This document shows positions 25,728 to 33,898 of a stretch of DNA of 64,000 nucleotides, one piece after another. The DNA comes from Bordetella genomosp. 9 (lineage in GTDB: Bacteria > Pseudomonadota > Gammaproteobacteria > Burkholderiales > Burkholderiaceae_B). The translations under genes were made by a program, and so were the position numbers. Every line of letters begins with the position of its first letter. Positions within the stretch are counted from its first letter, which is position 1. Location: NCBI RefSeq assembly GCF_002119725.1, contig NZ_CP021109.1, positions 2,232,001-2,296,000 of the forward strand. Direction: 5' to 3'. Below the pieces are notes generated by a model, which worked only from the letters and a program-made list of their open reading frames with translations, did not search any database and had not been told where the DNA came from.

Positions 25728-25878
25728 TTTGGGCGAGCGTGCGCGTGCGCCGCCATGCTGCGCGCAAGGGAGTTGTCAGGTAAAGGGCACGGAAGCGGCG
25801 GCGCCTGGAATGCGGCTTCCGGCGCGGGGATGCCGCCGGGGCCCGGCGTTTCGGCCACCGGGCCGCGGGTGGGAACGG

Positions 25879-26388
25879 TCAGCCGTCCCGGTCCGACTCG
25901 AAGTGCGTCAGCAATTGCCGGAGCATCGGCCCGATGGCGCGCAATTCCTCGAAATGCGCAGCCGACAAGGCGTCCAACTGGTCCTGGGCGGCGGGCGTCA
26001 GCGCCACGCGCACCCGGCGGCGGTCGGACTCATCGGCCTGGCGGCGCACCAGCGCCATGCGTTCCAGCCGGTCGACCAGCTCGCCAGCGCTGTGCGGGCG
26101 CAGCAGCAGCCACTCCGCGATCTCGCCCACCGTCATTGTTTCTCCGGGAGCGGCCTTGATGGCCAGCAGCGCCTGGTGCTGCTGCGGCGTCAGGCCGCGC
26201 TCGGCCGCCGCCGTTTCGCTGAAAGCCGTAAAACGGCGCAGCGCGTAGCGCAACCGGGCGAGGGCGACGAAATCGTCCGGTGCGAGTCTGCGTCCCGCCG
26301 CGGGCCTGCGTCTCGTGGACGTTGCCGCGGGCGATGGTTCGGCAGCGGCTTTGGATTCGGCGGGGGTGGAAGCGTTCGAGCGAGGCAT
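25879..26388 (-). CDS. MarR-family transcriptional regulator
   Basis: 169-aa MarR repressor. Low-complexity Ala/Ser/Pro N-terminal 40 residues, then the MarR core. The wHTH includes LTPQQHQALLAIKAAPGETM, TVGEIAEWLLLRPHSAGELVDRLE and the wing DESDRRRVRVALT. The start at 26388 (MPRSNASTP) was preferred over an arginine-rich upstream extension. It lies 236 bp upstream of the ClC-channel gene on the same strand, with a palindromic site in between, so control of the channel is plausible. The ligand is unknown. Confidence 0.85.
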   Translation of the reverse strand: MPRSNASTPAESKAAAEPSPAATSTRRRPAAGRRLAPDDFVALARLRYALRRFTAFSETAAAERGLTPQQHQALLAIKAAPGETMTVGEIAEWLLLRPHSAGELVDRLERMALVRRQADESDRRRVRVALTPAAQDQLDALSAAHFEELRAIGPMLRQLLTHFESDRDG

Positions 26389-26441
26389 GGCGACATCGTA
26401 CAGCGCGAAGGCGCCGCCCGGCCATGCCTCCGGGCCGCCCG

Positions 26442-27584
26442 TCAGACGTAGCAGGGACCTTCGATGAGCGGATGGGCGGCAAGGAAGTCCTGGTCGATGT
26501 TCAGTCCGATGCCCGTGCCTTCGCGCGGATGCACGTGGCCGCTTTCGTCCAGAACGTAAGGCGGCTGGTCCATCATTTCGTCGCGGAAGGGATTCAGGGC
26601 CGTGACGTCCGCCTCGAAATAGCCCGGGTTGTCGACGGCGCACAGGTAATGGATCGTGGTGGCCATGTTGATGGCCGTCGCCGACGTATGCGGGTTGACC
26701 GATATCTTCGACGCGCTGGCCATCGCCGCCACCCGCATGCCCTCGGTCACCCCGCCCACCTTGGACAGGTCCGGCTGCACGTAGCCCACGCTGCCGGACG
26801 CCAGGAGCGGCCCGAACTCGTAGCGGGTGTAGTGGTTTTCGCCGGCGGCCAGGGCCACGCGGCCCAGACGCGCGGCGCGCGCGTAGGCCTCATGATCATG
26901 GGCGGGGAAAGGCTCTTCCAGCCAGATGACCTGGCATTCCTCATACGCGGGCATCACCCGGCGCACGTCTTCCAGGGTGTAGGCGGTATTCGCGTCCACC
27001 AGGATGTCGATGTCATCGCCCACGGCCGCCCGCACCGCGCGCACCCGGGCGACGTCGCGCGCCGGCGTGTCCCCCACGCGCAGCTTCAACGCGCGGAACC
27101 CTTGCGCCACCAGGCCCGCCGCTTCCTCGGCCAGTCCCTCGGGGGCCTGCCAGCCCAGCGCGATGCCCCCCGCATAGGCCTTGATGGGGCGGGGCGCGCC
27201 GCCCAGCAGCCGGTACAAGGGCCATCCGGTCGCCTGGCAGCGGATGTCCCATAGCGCCAGATCGATGCCGCTCAATGCCAGCGCGGCGGCCGCTCCCATG
27301 CCATGGCTGGCGAACTGCATCTTCAGCACGCGCGCGGTGACGCCGTTGACGTCGCGCGGATCCATGCCGAGCACCAGCTCGCGCATCGTGGTGTCGATGA
27401 GTTTTGCGATGGCGCCGGGGCAGCGGCCGTGATGGGCTTCGCCCCAGCCCACCAGGCCCTCGTCGGTCTGGACCCGCACCAGCACGGCGTCGCGCTTGAC
27501 GCTGCGCCCGATGCCGAGCCGCACGGACTTGTTTTCCGGCACGGGAAAGGAAATGGGCACGGCCTTCAGGTCGGTAATGCGCAT
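26442..27584 (-). CDS. Mandelate racemase/muconate lactonizing family enzyme (enolase superfamily) 1
   Basis: 380-aa enolase-superfamily enzyme. N-terminal capping domain, then barrel residues: K-x-R at the end of strand 2 (ALKLRVGD), metal ligands in LVDANTAY (Asp), IWLEEPFP (Glu) and AAGENHYT (Glu), then QPDLSKVGG (Asp) and NPHTSATAI (His). The Asp-His pair and K-x-R place it in the mandelate-racemase subgroup, most of whose members dehydrate sugar acids. The start is at 27584 (GAGGAT upstream). Last gene of the five-gene operon led by a Bug receptor. The substrate is not assignable; a second, different paralogue is in the same operon. Confidence 0.88.
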   Translation of the reverse strand: MRITDLKAVPISFPVPENKSVRLGIGRSVKRDAVLVRVQTDEGLVGWGEAHHGRCPGAIAKLIDTTMRELVLGMDPRDVNGVTARVLKMQFASHGMGAAAALALSGIDLALWDIRCQATGWPLYRLLGGAPRPIKAYAGGIALGWQAPEGLAEEAAGLVAQGFRALKLRVGDTPARDVARVRAVRAAVGDDIDILVDANTAYTLEDVRRVMPAYEECQVIWLEEPFPAHDHEAYARAARLGRVALAAGENHYTRYEFGPLLASGSVGYVQPDLSKVGGVTEGMRVAAMASASKISVNPHTSATAINMATTIHYLCAVDNPGYFEADVTALNPFRDEMMDQPPYVLDESGHVHPREGTGIGLNIDQDFLAAHPLIEGPCYV

Positions 27585-27648
27585 GGTGTCATCCTCGCTT
27601 TGTGTTGGTTTCCATGGCGCTGTCTGCGCGGCCGCGCAGGAGCGCCCT

Positions 27649-28623
27649 TCATGCATTCCGGCGCGCCGCCGCGCAGGCATCCCGGTTCACCCAATTCAAC
27701 GGCGGCTCGCCGCGCAGGATGCGCAGGACTTCCTCGACGGCGCCCTGGCTCATGCGGCGCATGCTGGCCGTTGTCGACCCGGCAAGATGCGGCGTCAGCA
27801 GCACGTTGGGGAGCGCGAAAACCGGCGCGTCGGCCGGCAGCGGCTGGATGTCGTGCACGTCCAGCGCGGCGCCGCCCAGGCGGTTTTCCCTCAGCGCGGC
27901 CAGCAGGGCGGCGGAATCCACCACCGGGCCGCGCGCGACGTTGATCAGAATGGCTCCCGGCTTGGCGCTCCGCAGCGCGGCGGCGTCGATCATCCCCCGC
28001 GTTTCCTCGGTAAGAGGACAGGCCAGCACGATCACGTCCGACTCGCGCATCAGCGTCTCCTTGTCGGCCGCGCGCACGCCGGCCGGCAGGGTTTCCGGAC
28101 GCCGGGTCAGGCCCAGCACCTGCATGTCCATCGCCTGCGCGATGGCGGCCAGCCGCTTCCCGATGGCCCCCACGCCCACGATGCCGCACACGGATCCGGC
28201 CAGTTCTGCGCCGCCCTCGCCATACGCGCGGGCGGGCGCCCAGCCTTCCTTGCGCAGCATGGCGTCGATGCCCGCCAGACGGCGGCGCAGATGCAGCATG
28301 GCCGCCACGCAGTACTCCACGACCGAAGCGGTGTTGGCGCCCGGAATGTTGGCGACCACGATGCCGTGCCGGTTGGCCTGCTCCATGGGAATCATGTCCA
28401 GCCCGACGCCATGGCGGACGACGCCTTTCAATTGCGGGGCGGTTTCGAAAATATCGGCGGGCAGGGGATTGCGCACGATCAAGGCATCGGCGTGCGCGGC
28501 CACCGCTTTCAGCGCATCCGCGCTGGCGTTGGCGGCCACGCGAACCTCGGCGGATTGCGCCAGCCGCGCGTGTTCGTCCGGATGGATGGCGCTGGTCAGC
28601 GCAACGATGGGTCGGGAAGTCAT
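27649..28623 (-). CDS. D-isomer-specific 2-hydroxyacid dehydrogenase
   Basis: 324-aa NAD(P)-dependent dehydrogenase related to phosphoglycerate and glyoxylate/hydroxypyruvate reductases. NAD-binding GIVGVGAIGKRLA near residue 150, then the catalytic Arg in NVARGPVVDSAALLAAL, Glu region and His in LLTPHLAGSTTASM. The ATG at 28623 overlaps the stop of the fumarylacetoacetase-like gene (ATGA). Its place between that gene and an enolase-type dehydratase suggests it oxidises or reduces a hydroxy- or keto-acid intermediate of the same pathway. Confidence 0.9.
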   Translation of the reverse strand: MTSRPIVALTSAIHPDEHARLAQSAEVRVAANASADALKAVAAHADALIVRNPLPADIFETAPQLKGVVRHGVGLDMIPMEQANRHGIVVANIPGANTASVVEYCVAAMLHLRRRLAGIDAMLRKEGWAPARAYGEGGAELAGSVCGIVGVGAIGKRLAAIAQAMDMQVLGLTRRPETLPAGVRAADKETLMRESDVIVLACPLTEETRGMIDAAALRSAKPGAILINVARGPVVDSAALLAALRENRLGGAALDVHDIQPLPADAPVFALPNVLLTPHLAGSTTASMRRMSQGAVEEVLRILRGEPPLNWVNRDACAAARRNA

Positions 28624-29531
28624 GAAACGTCGCTCGTCAGGACAGGGTTGGTCAGCACGCCCAGGCCCTGCACTTCGGCCGACATGGCCGAGCCGGGCCG
28701 CAGCCATGCCGGGGGATGGTGCGATGCGGCCACGCCGGCAGGCGTGCCCGTGGCAATGATATCCCCCGGGTCCAGCGGCATTTGCGTGGAGGCATAGGCG
28801 ATCAGCTCGGCGATGCCGAACACCAGGTCCCGTGTGCTGCCCGCCTGCCGCACGATGCCGTCCAGGCGCAAGGACACGGCCAGCGCTTCCGGATCCGGCA
28901 CTTCGTCTGGCGTGGCTATCCATGGCCCGCACGGGCAGAAGGTGGGCTGGTTCTTGCCGCGCACGAAAGCCTTGTCGGCGCGCACCATGTCGCTGGCGCT
29001 GACATCGTTCAGCGTCATATAACCGGCCACGCAATCGAAGGCCTCGTCCGGTCCGATGCGCAAGGCGGTACGGCCGATCACCACGGCCAGTTCCGCTTCA
29101 TACGTGACGTTGCCCACGCCGGGCGCCAGCCGTACGGCTTCGCCGGGGCCGATCACGGTGCGGCCGGACTTGATGAAGATGACCGGCGCCGCGGGTGGCG
29201 CCATGTCGCGTTCGCGCAGCGCGTCGTGGTAATTGAACGCCGCTCCGACGATCTTGCCCGGGCGCGGCAACGGTGCGGCCAGGCGCGCGCGCGCCAGCGG
29301 CATGCGTGCCGGCGGCGGAAACTCGCACGCCGCCAGCCGCCCGGCCAGCGCCGCCAGACCCATTTCCGTCCACGCCAGCATATCGGCGGGCAGGGCGGCG
29401 GCCCACGGCGCGTTGCCCGGCCGCGTCACGTCGACGACCCAGGGCCCGCCGGGCGTGCGGTCGTCGATGAAGCCGGGCACGATCGTGCCGGCGCCGTCCG
29501 CGCCATCGCGATGGAAAGAGACGAATCGCAT
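28620..29531 (-). CDS. Fumarylacetoacetate hydrolase family protein
   Basis: 303-aa FAH-fold Mg2+ enzyme. Conserved IVGAAFNYHDALRE, PVIFIKSGRTVIGPG and the metal-site YEAELAVVIGR, then GYMTLNDVSASDM, GDIIATGTPAGV. Members hydrolyse carbon-carbon bonds of acylpyruvates, including 2,4-diketo-3-deoxy sugar acids, or dehydrate/tautomerise such acids. GAGGTCC precedes the ATG. It lies 10 bp after the second mandelate-racemase-type gene and overlaps the dehydrogenase gene, so these three enzymes are made together. Confidence 0.9.
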   Translation of the reverse strand: MRFVSFHRDGADGAGTIVPGFIDDRTPGGPWVVDVTRPGNAPWAAALPADMLAWTEMGLAALAGRLAACEFPPPARMPLARARLAAPLPRPGKIVGAAFNYHDALRERDMAPPAAPVIFIKSGRTVIGPGEAVRLAPGVGNVTYEAELAVVIGRTALRIGPDEAFDCVAGYMTLNDVSASDMVRADKAFVRGKNQPTFCPCGPWIATPDEVPDPEALAVSLRLDGIVRQAGSTRDLVFGIAELIAYASTQMPLDPGDIIATGTPAGVAASHHPPAWLRPGSAMSAEVQGLGVLTNPVLTSDVS

Positions 29532-29541
29532 CGCGCGGACC

Positions 29542-30684
29542 TCAGGCGACGCGATAGCGATCGAGCACGTCGCGCTTGACGTCGATGCCCAGCCCTGGGC
29601 CGGTGGGTATCTGCACGATGCCGTTGCGCTGCTCGATTGGCGTTGCCGTCAGCGTGTCCCGGAAGGGGTTTTCGCACTGCTCGAATTCCAGCAGCGGGGG
29701 CATGGGGCGGAAGCTCGGCGGCTGGTCGGGCAGCGCGGCCAGGAAGTGCAGCGTCGCGGCCAGGCCGATGGCCGATCCCCACGCATGGGGCACGCATTCG
29801 ACGCCATGGGCGAGCGCCAGCGCGGCGATCTTGCGGCACTCGCTGATGCCGCCGGCGGCGCACACGTCCGGCTGCACGATGTCCATGGCCTTGCGCGCCA
29901 CGATGTCGCGGAAACCCCAGCGGGTGAATTCGTTTTCGCCGCCCGCCACCGCGATGTCGAGCGCCCGCGATACTTCCACATAGCCGTCCAGGTCTTCCGG
30001 GGAAATCGGTTCCTCGAACCACTCCACGTCCAGGCGTTCGAGTTCGCGTCCCAGGCGGATCGCCGCAGGCACGGTAAAGCAGTGATTCGCATCGACCATG
30101 AGCCGCACGTCATCGCCCACGGCTTCGCGCACGGCGGCCACCCGCTGGATGTCCAGCTTGGGCGAGCCCAGGCCGATCTTCATCTTCACGGCCTTGAAAC
30201 CCTGGCGCACGTAGTCCGCCGCTTCCTCCACCGCCTCTTCGATCAGACGGTCCATGTCGATGAAATACAGCCCCGTCGCATAGGCCTGGACTTCCGTCCG
30301 GTGCGCGCCGCCGATCAGTTTGTGCACCGGCTTGCCGCAGGCCTTGCCGATGATGTCCCACAGCGCGATGTCGATGCCGCTGAGTGCGGAAATCGCCATG
30401 CCCGTGTTGCCGTAGTCCTTGATCCGGTTGTACAGGTCTTCCCAGATCACTTCCACGTCGAAGGCATCGCGCCCGACGACGCGGGGCGCGTATTGCGATT
30501 CGATGTAGGCGCGCGCCACTTGGGCAGGCCCATAGCATTCGCCCCAGCCGACGACGCCGTCCGCCGTTTCGATCTCGACGATGCAGGACCCGCGCGTCTT
30601 GTACAGCCAGCCGCGGGAAGACGTGAAGGGCCGCTGCACGGGCGCCGCGACGACGTGGCAGGTGACTTTCTTGATGATGCTCAT
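29542..30684 (-). CDS. Mandelate racemase/muconate lactonizing family enzyme 2
   Basis: 380-aa enolase-superfamily enzyme, clearly divergent from the paralogue at the end of the operon. K-x-K at AVKMKIGL, metal ligands in LMVDANHCF, EWFEEPIS and AVAGGENEFT, then QPDVCAAGG and VPHAWGSAIGL (His base). This is the standard mandelate-racemase-subgroup set used to remove an alpha proton from a carboxylate. Probably an acid-sugar dehydratase. GAGGAAACCA precedes the ATG. It follows the Bug receptor gene by 54 bp. Confidence 0.9.
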   Translation of the reverse strand: MSIIKKVTCHVVAAPVQRPFTSSRGWLYKTRGSCIVEIETADGVVGWGECYGPAQVARAYIESQYAPRVVGRDAFDVEVIWEDLYNRIKDYGNTGMAISALSGIDIALWDIIGKACGKPVHKLIGGAHRTEVQAYATGLYFIDMDRLIEEAVEEAADYVRQGFKAVKMKIGLGSPKLDIQRVAAVREAVGDDVRLMVDANHCFTVPAAIRLGRELERLDVEWFEEPISPEDLDGYVEVSRALDIAVAGGENEFTRWGFRDIVARKAMDIVQPDVCAAGGISECRKIAALALAHGVECVPHAWGSAIGLAATLHFLAALPDQPPSFRPMPPLLEFEQCENPFRDTLTATPIEQRNGIVQIPTGPGLGIDVKRDVLDRYRVA

Positions 30685-30738
30685 TGGTTTCCTCGAAAGA
30701 GATGCGCCGGCGCCGGTTCCTTCCGGCCTGGGCCGGCC

Positions 30739-31701
30739 TTAGTGCTTGAATACCTTGGTGGCGACGCTGTTCAGGGTCGTTTGCACGTCGCGCACTTCGG
30801 CGTCCAGGGCATCGCCGGTCAGGTCATCGACCAGGAAACCGTTTTGATCGCCGAAGGTTTTGAACTTGTCGCTCTGGATGGCGCGGGAGAAGATTTCGAT
30901 CAGGCGGGCGCGCACATCGGGCGGGATCCCGGCGGGCGCGACCACGTAGGCCATCTGCACCAGCGGGCCGTAGGGATAGACGTCGTAGCCTTTTTCCTTG
31001 AACGTCGGCACGTCGGGATACACCTTCAGCCGCTCGTTGCCGAACACGCCGATGGGCTTCACGTAGCCGGCGTCGATCTGGCCCTTGCTTTCCGACGGCT
31101 TGAGCACCGCCGCCTGGATCTGCTTGCCGGCCAGGTCCGCGATGACGCGCGAGCCGCCGGGGTAAGGCACGTTCACATAGCCTACGCCGGCGGCGCGGGC
31201 CGTCATTTCGGCGAAGATGTGGTTCAGGTTGTTGGTGCCCGGCGTGCCGATGGACACCTTGCCCGGGTTCTTTTTCATCTCGGCCAGGAAATCCTCCAGC
31301 GTGGCGGGACCGTCCTTGGGCACCAGCAGCATCAGCGGATCCGTCGAGACCCGCGCGATATGCGTGAACTGTTCGTTGCGCAGCGTCGTCAGGTTCTGCG
31401 CGATCTGCGCCAGGGTGGAGCTGGTGCCCATGCCCACGACATAGCCGTCCGGCGGCGCGGATGCCACCTTGCCCAGGCCGATGGCGCCGGTCGCGCCCGG
31501 GGCGTTTTCGACGACAAGGGTGATCTTCTGCTGCTCGGCGACGATCTGCTGCAGCTCGCGCGCCGCGATGTCGTTCGAGCCGCCTGCGTTCCAGGGAATG
31601 ATGAAACGGATGCTGCGTTCGGGAAAGGCGTCTTTGGCGGCGGCCGTGGAAATGGCGCAGACGCAGGCCAGTGCGGCCATCGTGCGGGATAGCAAGGACA
31701 T
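30739..31701 (-). CDS. Tripartite tricarboxylate transporter receptor (Bug/TctC family) 2
   Basis: 320-aa periplasmic receptor. Signal peptide ends STAAA-KDAFPERS. Bug motifs: IRFIIPWNAGGSNDIAAREL, VENAPGATGAIGLGKVASAPPDGYVV, PYPGGSRVIADL, YPDVPTFKEKGYDV. GGAGGAGA precedes the ATG. First gene of the five-gene catabolic operon and divergent from a GntR gene, so it probably captures the operon's carboxylate substrate. No membrane TctA/B subunits are nearby. Confidence 0.88.
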   Translation of the reverse strand: MSLLSRTMAALACVCAISTAAAKDAFPERSIRFIIPWNAGGSNDIAARELQQIVAEQQKITLVVENAPGATGAIGLGKVASAPPDGYVVGMGTSSTLAQIAQNLTTLRNEQFTHIARVSTDPLMLLVPKDGPATLEDFLAEMKKNPGKVSIGTPGTNNLNHIFAEMTARAAGVGYVNVPYPGGSRVIADLAGKQIQAAVLKPSESKGQIDAGYVKPIGVFGNERLKVYPDVPTFKEKGYDVYPYGPLVQMAYVVAPAGIPPDVRARLIEIFSRAIQSDKFKTFGDQNGFLVDDLTGDALDAEVRDVQTTLNSVATKVFKH

Positions 31702-31779
31702 GGGGTCTCCTCCGGTTGCAGGGGCGCCTGCCGGCGCATCGCGTGCCTCTCTGGGCGACGTCGTGCGGCCATACTATCA

Positions 31780-31793
31780 TTCGTTATAACAAA
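31780..31793. promoter_or_regulatory. Putative GntR operator in the divergent promoter region
   Basis: TTCGTTATAACAAA is a near-perfect palindrome (TTnGTTATAACnAA) in an AT-rich island between the Bug gene (ATG 31701) and the GntR gene (ATG 31950). A second half-like TTGTTATT follows on the minus strand. Size and symmetry fit an FCD-type GntR dimer site overlapping the divergent promoters. Confidence 0.55.
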
Positions 31794-31949
31794 TAACAAT
31801 GCTGGAAACGGGCCGCCGGTTGGGGCGGAAGACGGCATACGTGCGCCGTCCTACCCGGACGCGCCGGAAGGGGGAATCGGGCGTGCGAGGTCCGGCGCGC
31901 ACTACGCACTGGCGGCGGGAATGCGAAAATGAGGCGTTTGGAGGAGCGA

Positions 31950-32687
31950 ATGAAAGAAGGTGGGCAAATGCCTCAAGCGAAAGCCGCTGGCGCGGCCGCC
32001 GGTCCCAAGCCGGCCGCTTTACAGCCGATCGACCGCGGGACCCTTTGGGATCGCGCGTATGCGGCCTTGCGCGAGGCGCTGCTGACCGGGCGGTACGAGC
32101 CGGGACACCGCATCCTGCTGCGCGATATCGCCGCCGAGCTCGGGATCAGCCTGACGCCGGTGCGCGACGCGGTGAATCACCTGATTGCCGAACGCATCCT
32201 GCGGCGCGGCACGGGCGGGCAGGGCGGCGGCGCGGTGGTGCCAGAAGTGGACGCCGGCCAGCTGCGTCAATTGCTCATCATGCGCGCCGAGCTGGAAAGC
32301 CGCGCGGCGCATGAAGCTGCCGCGCACGTGACGCCCGCGGATCTCGAAACGCTGCGCGGATTGCTCGCGGACATGAAGCGGCTGATCGATGCCGACGGCC
32401 ACCAGGGTTATCTGGACGTGCATCGCCGCTTCCATTTCCACATCTATGCGATGAGCGGGATGGATATCCTGGAGGACGCCATCGAAACGCTCTGGCTGCG
32501 CTGCGGGCCGGTGCTGAACCTGGTTCTGCCGGAATACGTGCCCTACCTAAAGCGCATGGACTACCACGCGGAAGCCGTGGCGGCGCTTGCCCGCGGCGAC
32601 GCCGACGGCGCGGCGCACGCCATCCGCTGCGACATCCTGGAAGCCGGCCGCTACATCCAGGCCCTGCTGGACCGCGCGCAGGCCTGA
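31950..32687 (+). CDS. GntR-family regulator, FCD type
   Basis: 245-aa GntR/FadR-subfamily regulator. wHTH near residues 35-95 (LRDIAAELGISLTPVRDAVNHL), C-terminal all-helical FCD ligand domain with the metal/ligand residues in the RRFHFHIY and RMDYHAEAVAALARGD helices. The start at 31950 has GGAGGAG directly upstream; an earlier in-frame start at 31929 lacks one. Divergent from the Bug/enolase operon and the likely repressor of it, sensing a carboxylate intermediate. Confidence 0.88.
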   Translation: MKEGGQMPQAKAAGAAAGPKPAALQPIDRGTLWDRAYAALREALLTGRYEPGHRILLRDIAAELGISLTPVRDAVNHLIAERILRRGTGGQGGGAVVPEVDAGQLRQLLIMRAELESRAAHEAAAHVTPADLETLRGLLADMKRLIDADGHQGYLDVHRRFHFHIYAMSGMDILEDAIETLWLRCGPVLNLVLPEYVPYLKRMDYHAEAVAALARGDADGAAHAIRCDILEAGRYIQALLDRAQA

Positions 32688-32715
32688 TTCGGCAGCGCCG
32701 CGGCGTCCGGGGCCG

Positions 32716-33870
32716 CTATTTTTGGACCAGGCGGCTGACGAGATAATCCTGCGCCGCCGCCAGATCGGGCTCGATGCCCAATCCCGGCGCGTCGGGCAGC
32801 GTGACCACGCCGTCGCGCGGCCGCAGGCAGCCGCCAGCGAAAAGATCGCGCAGGGGATTGGGATTGGAATCCACTTCCGCATAGCCGGAGCCGCCGGCCG
32901 CCGCCTTCAGGTGCAGCGAGGCGACCTGTCCCACGCCGCCGCCCAGCCAGTGCGGGCAGAACAGCCGGCCGCGGTCCATCGCCCGGCGCGCGACCGGCAG
33001 GCAGCCGCTGAACCCGCCCCATTTGCCCAGGTCGGGCTGGATCACTTGCAGCGCGCCGGCCGCGATGGCTTCGTCGAAGGCCGCGTCACCGCGCAGGTTT
33101 TCGCCGCCGGCCAGCGGAATCGGACTGGCCGCGGCCAGCTCGCGCCAGTCGTCCTGGCCGTGGTCGGCCGGGATGGGTTCTTCAAGCCATTGCGGAGCGA
33201 ATTCGGCGAGCCGGCGGCTCATCTCGGTTGCGGCCGCGGGCGCCCAGGCCTGATTCGCATCCACCATCAGGGCGGTGTCCGGGCCGAATTGCGTGCGCAA
33301 TGCACGCAGATTGGCCACATCGCGCTCGGCGCCGAAACCGACCTTCAGCTTGAAGGCGCGATACCCTTCCCGATGCTTCGCCTCGGCGAGCTTGCCGGGC
33401 TCGGTGGGATTCAGGCCCGAGGCATAGACGGCCACCGTCGATTGCCCTCCCAGCAGCCGCCACAGGGGTTGCCGCAGCCTGCGCGCGGCCAGATCCCACA
33501 GCGCCACATCCAGGCCGGCGGTGGCCTGCGCCAGCGTGCCCGGCTCGCCGCTCTGGATCGCCAGCACGCGCAATTGGACGTCCAGGGCCTGGAATGCCTG
33601 AGCGGGGCTCGCCCAGGATTTCCCCATGACCAGCGGCGCCACGCAACTGTCCAGCACCCGAGCGCGATGCTCCGCGCCCACGTTGGGGAAGTTGCACCAG
33701 ATCTCCCCCCATCCGTGCGCGCCGTCGCGGTCCTCGATTCGAACGAGCACGGCCGGACGATCGCGCATGATGCCGAACGAGGTCTGCACCGGCTGGTCGA
33801 TGGGTGCGCGAAACACAAAAGTCTCGATCTTGGCGATGGTGAAAGGGGTCGAGCCAGGCAGGGAATGCAT
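32716..33870 (-). CDS. Mandelate racemase/muconate lactonizing family enzyme 3
   Basis: 384-aa enolase-superfamily enzyme. Barrel residues: FKLKVGF (K-x-K), LMVDANQAW, QWLEEPIP, LAGGENLRG, IQPDLGKWGG and CPHWLGGGVG (His). Mandelate-racemase subgroup, and different in sequence from the two in the neighbouring operon. The ATG at 33870 has no strong ribosome site. A TTG at 33915 would overlap the GMC gene. It is the last gene of the ABC importer/GMC operon and converges with the FCD-GntR gene 28 bp away. Confidence 0.87.
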   Translation of the reverse strand: MHSLPGSTPFTIAKIETFVFRAPIDQPVQTSFGIMRDRPAVLVRIEDRDGAHGWGEIWCNFPNVGAEHRARVLDSCVAPLVMGKSWASPAQAFQALDVQLRVLAIQSGEPGTLAQATAGLDVALWDLAARRLRQPLWRLLGGQSTVAVYASGLNPTEPGKLAEAKHREGYRAFKLKVGFGAERDVANLRALRTQFGPDTALMVDANQAWAPAAATEMSRRLAEFAPQWLEEPIPADHGQDDWRELAAASPIPLAGGENLRGDAAFDEAIAAGALQVIQPDLGKWGGFSGCLPVARRAMDRGRLFCPHWLGGGVGQVASLHLKAAAGGSGYAEVDSNPNPLRDLFAGGCLRPRDGVVTLPDAPGLGIEPDLAAAQDYLVSRLVQK

Positions 33871-33898
33871 AACGTGGGGCCTTGTGCGGAAAAGGGGG

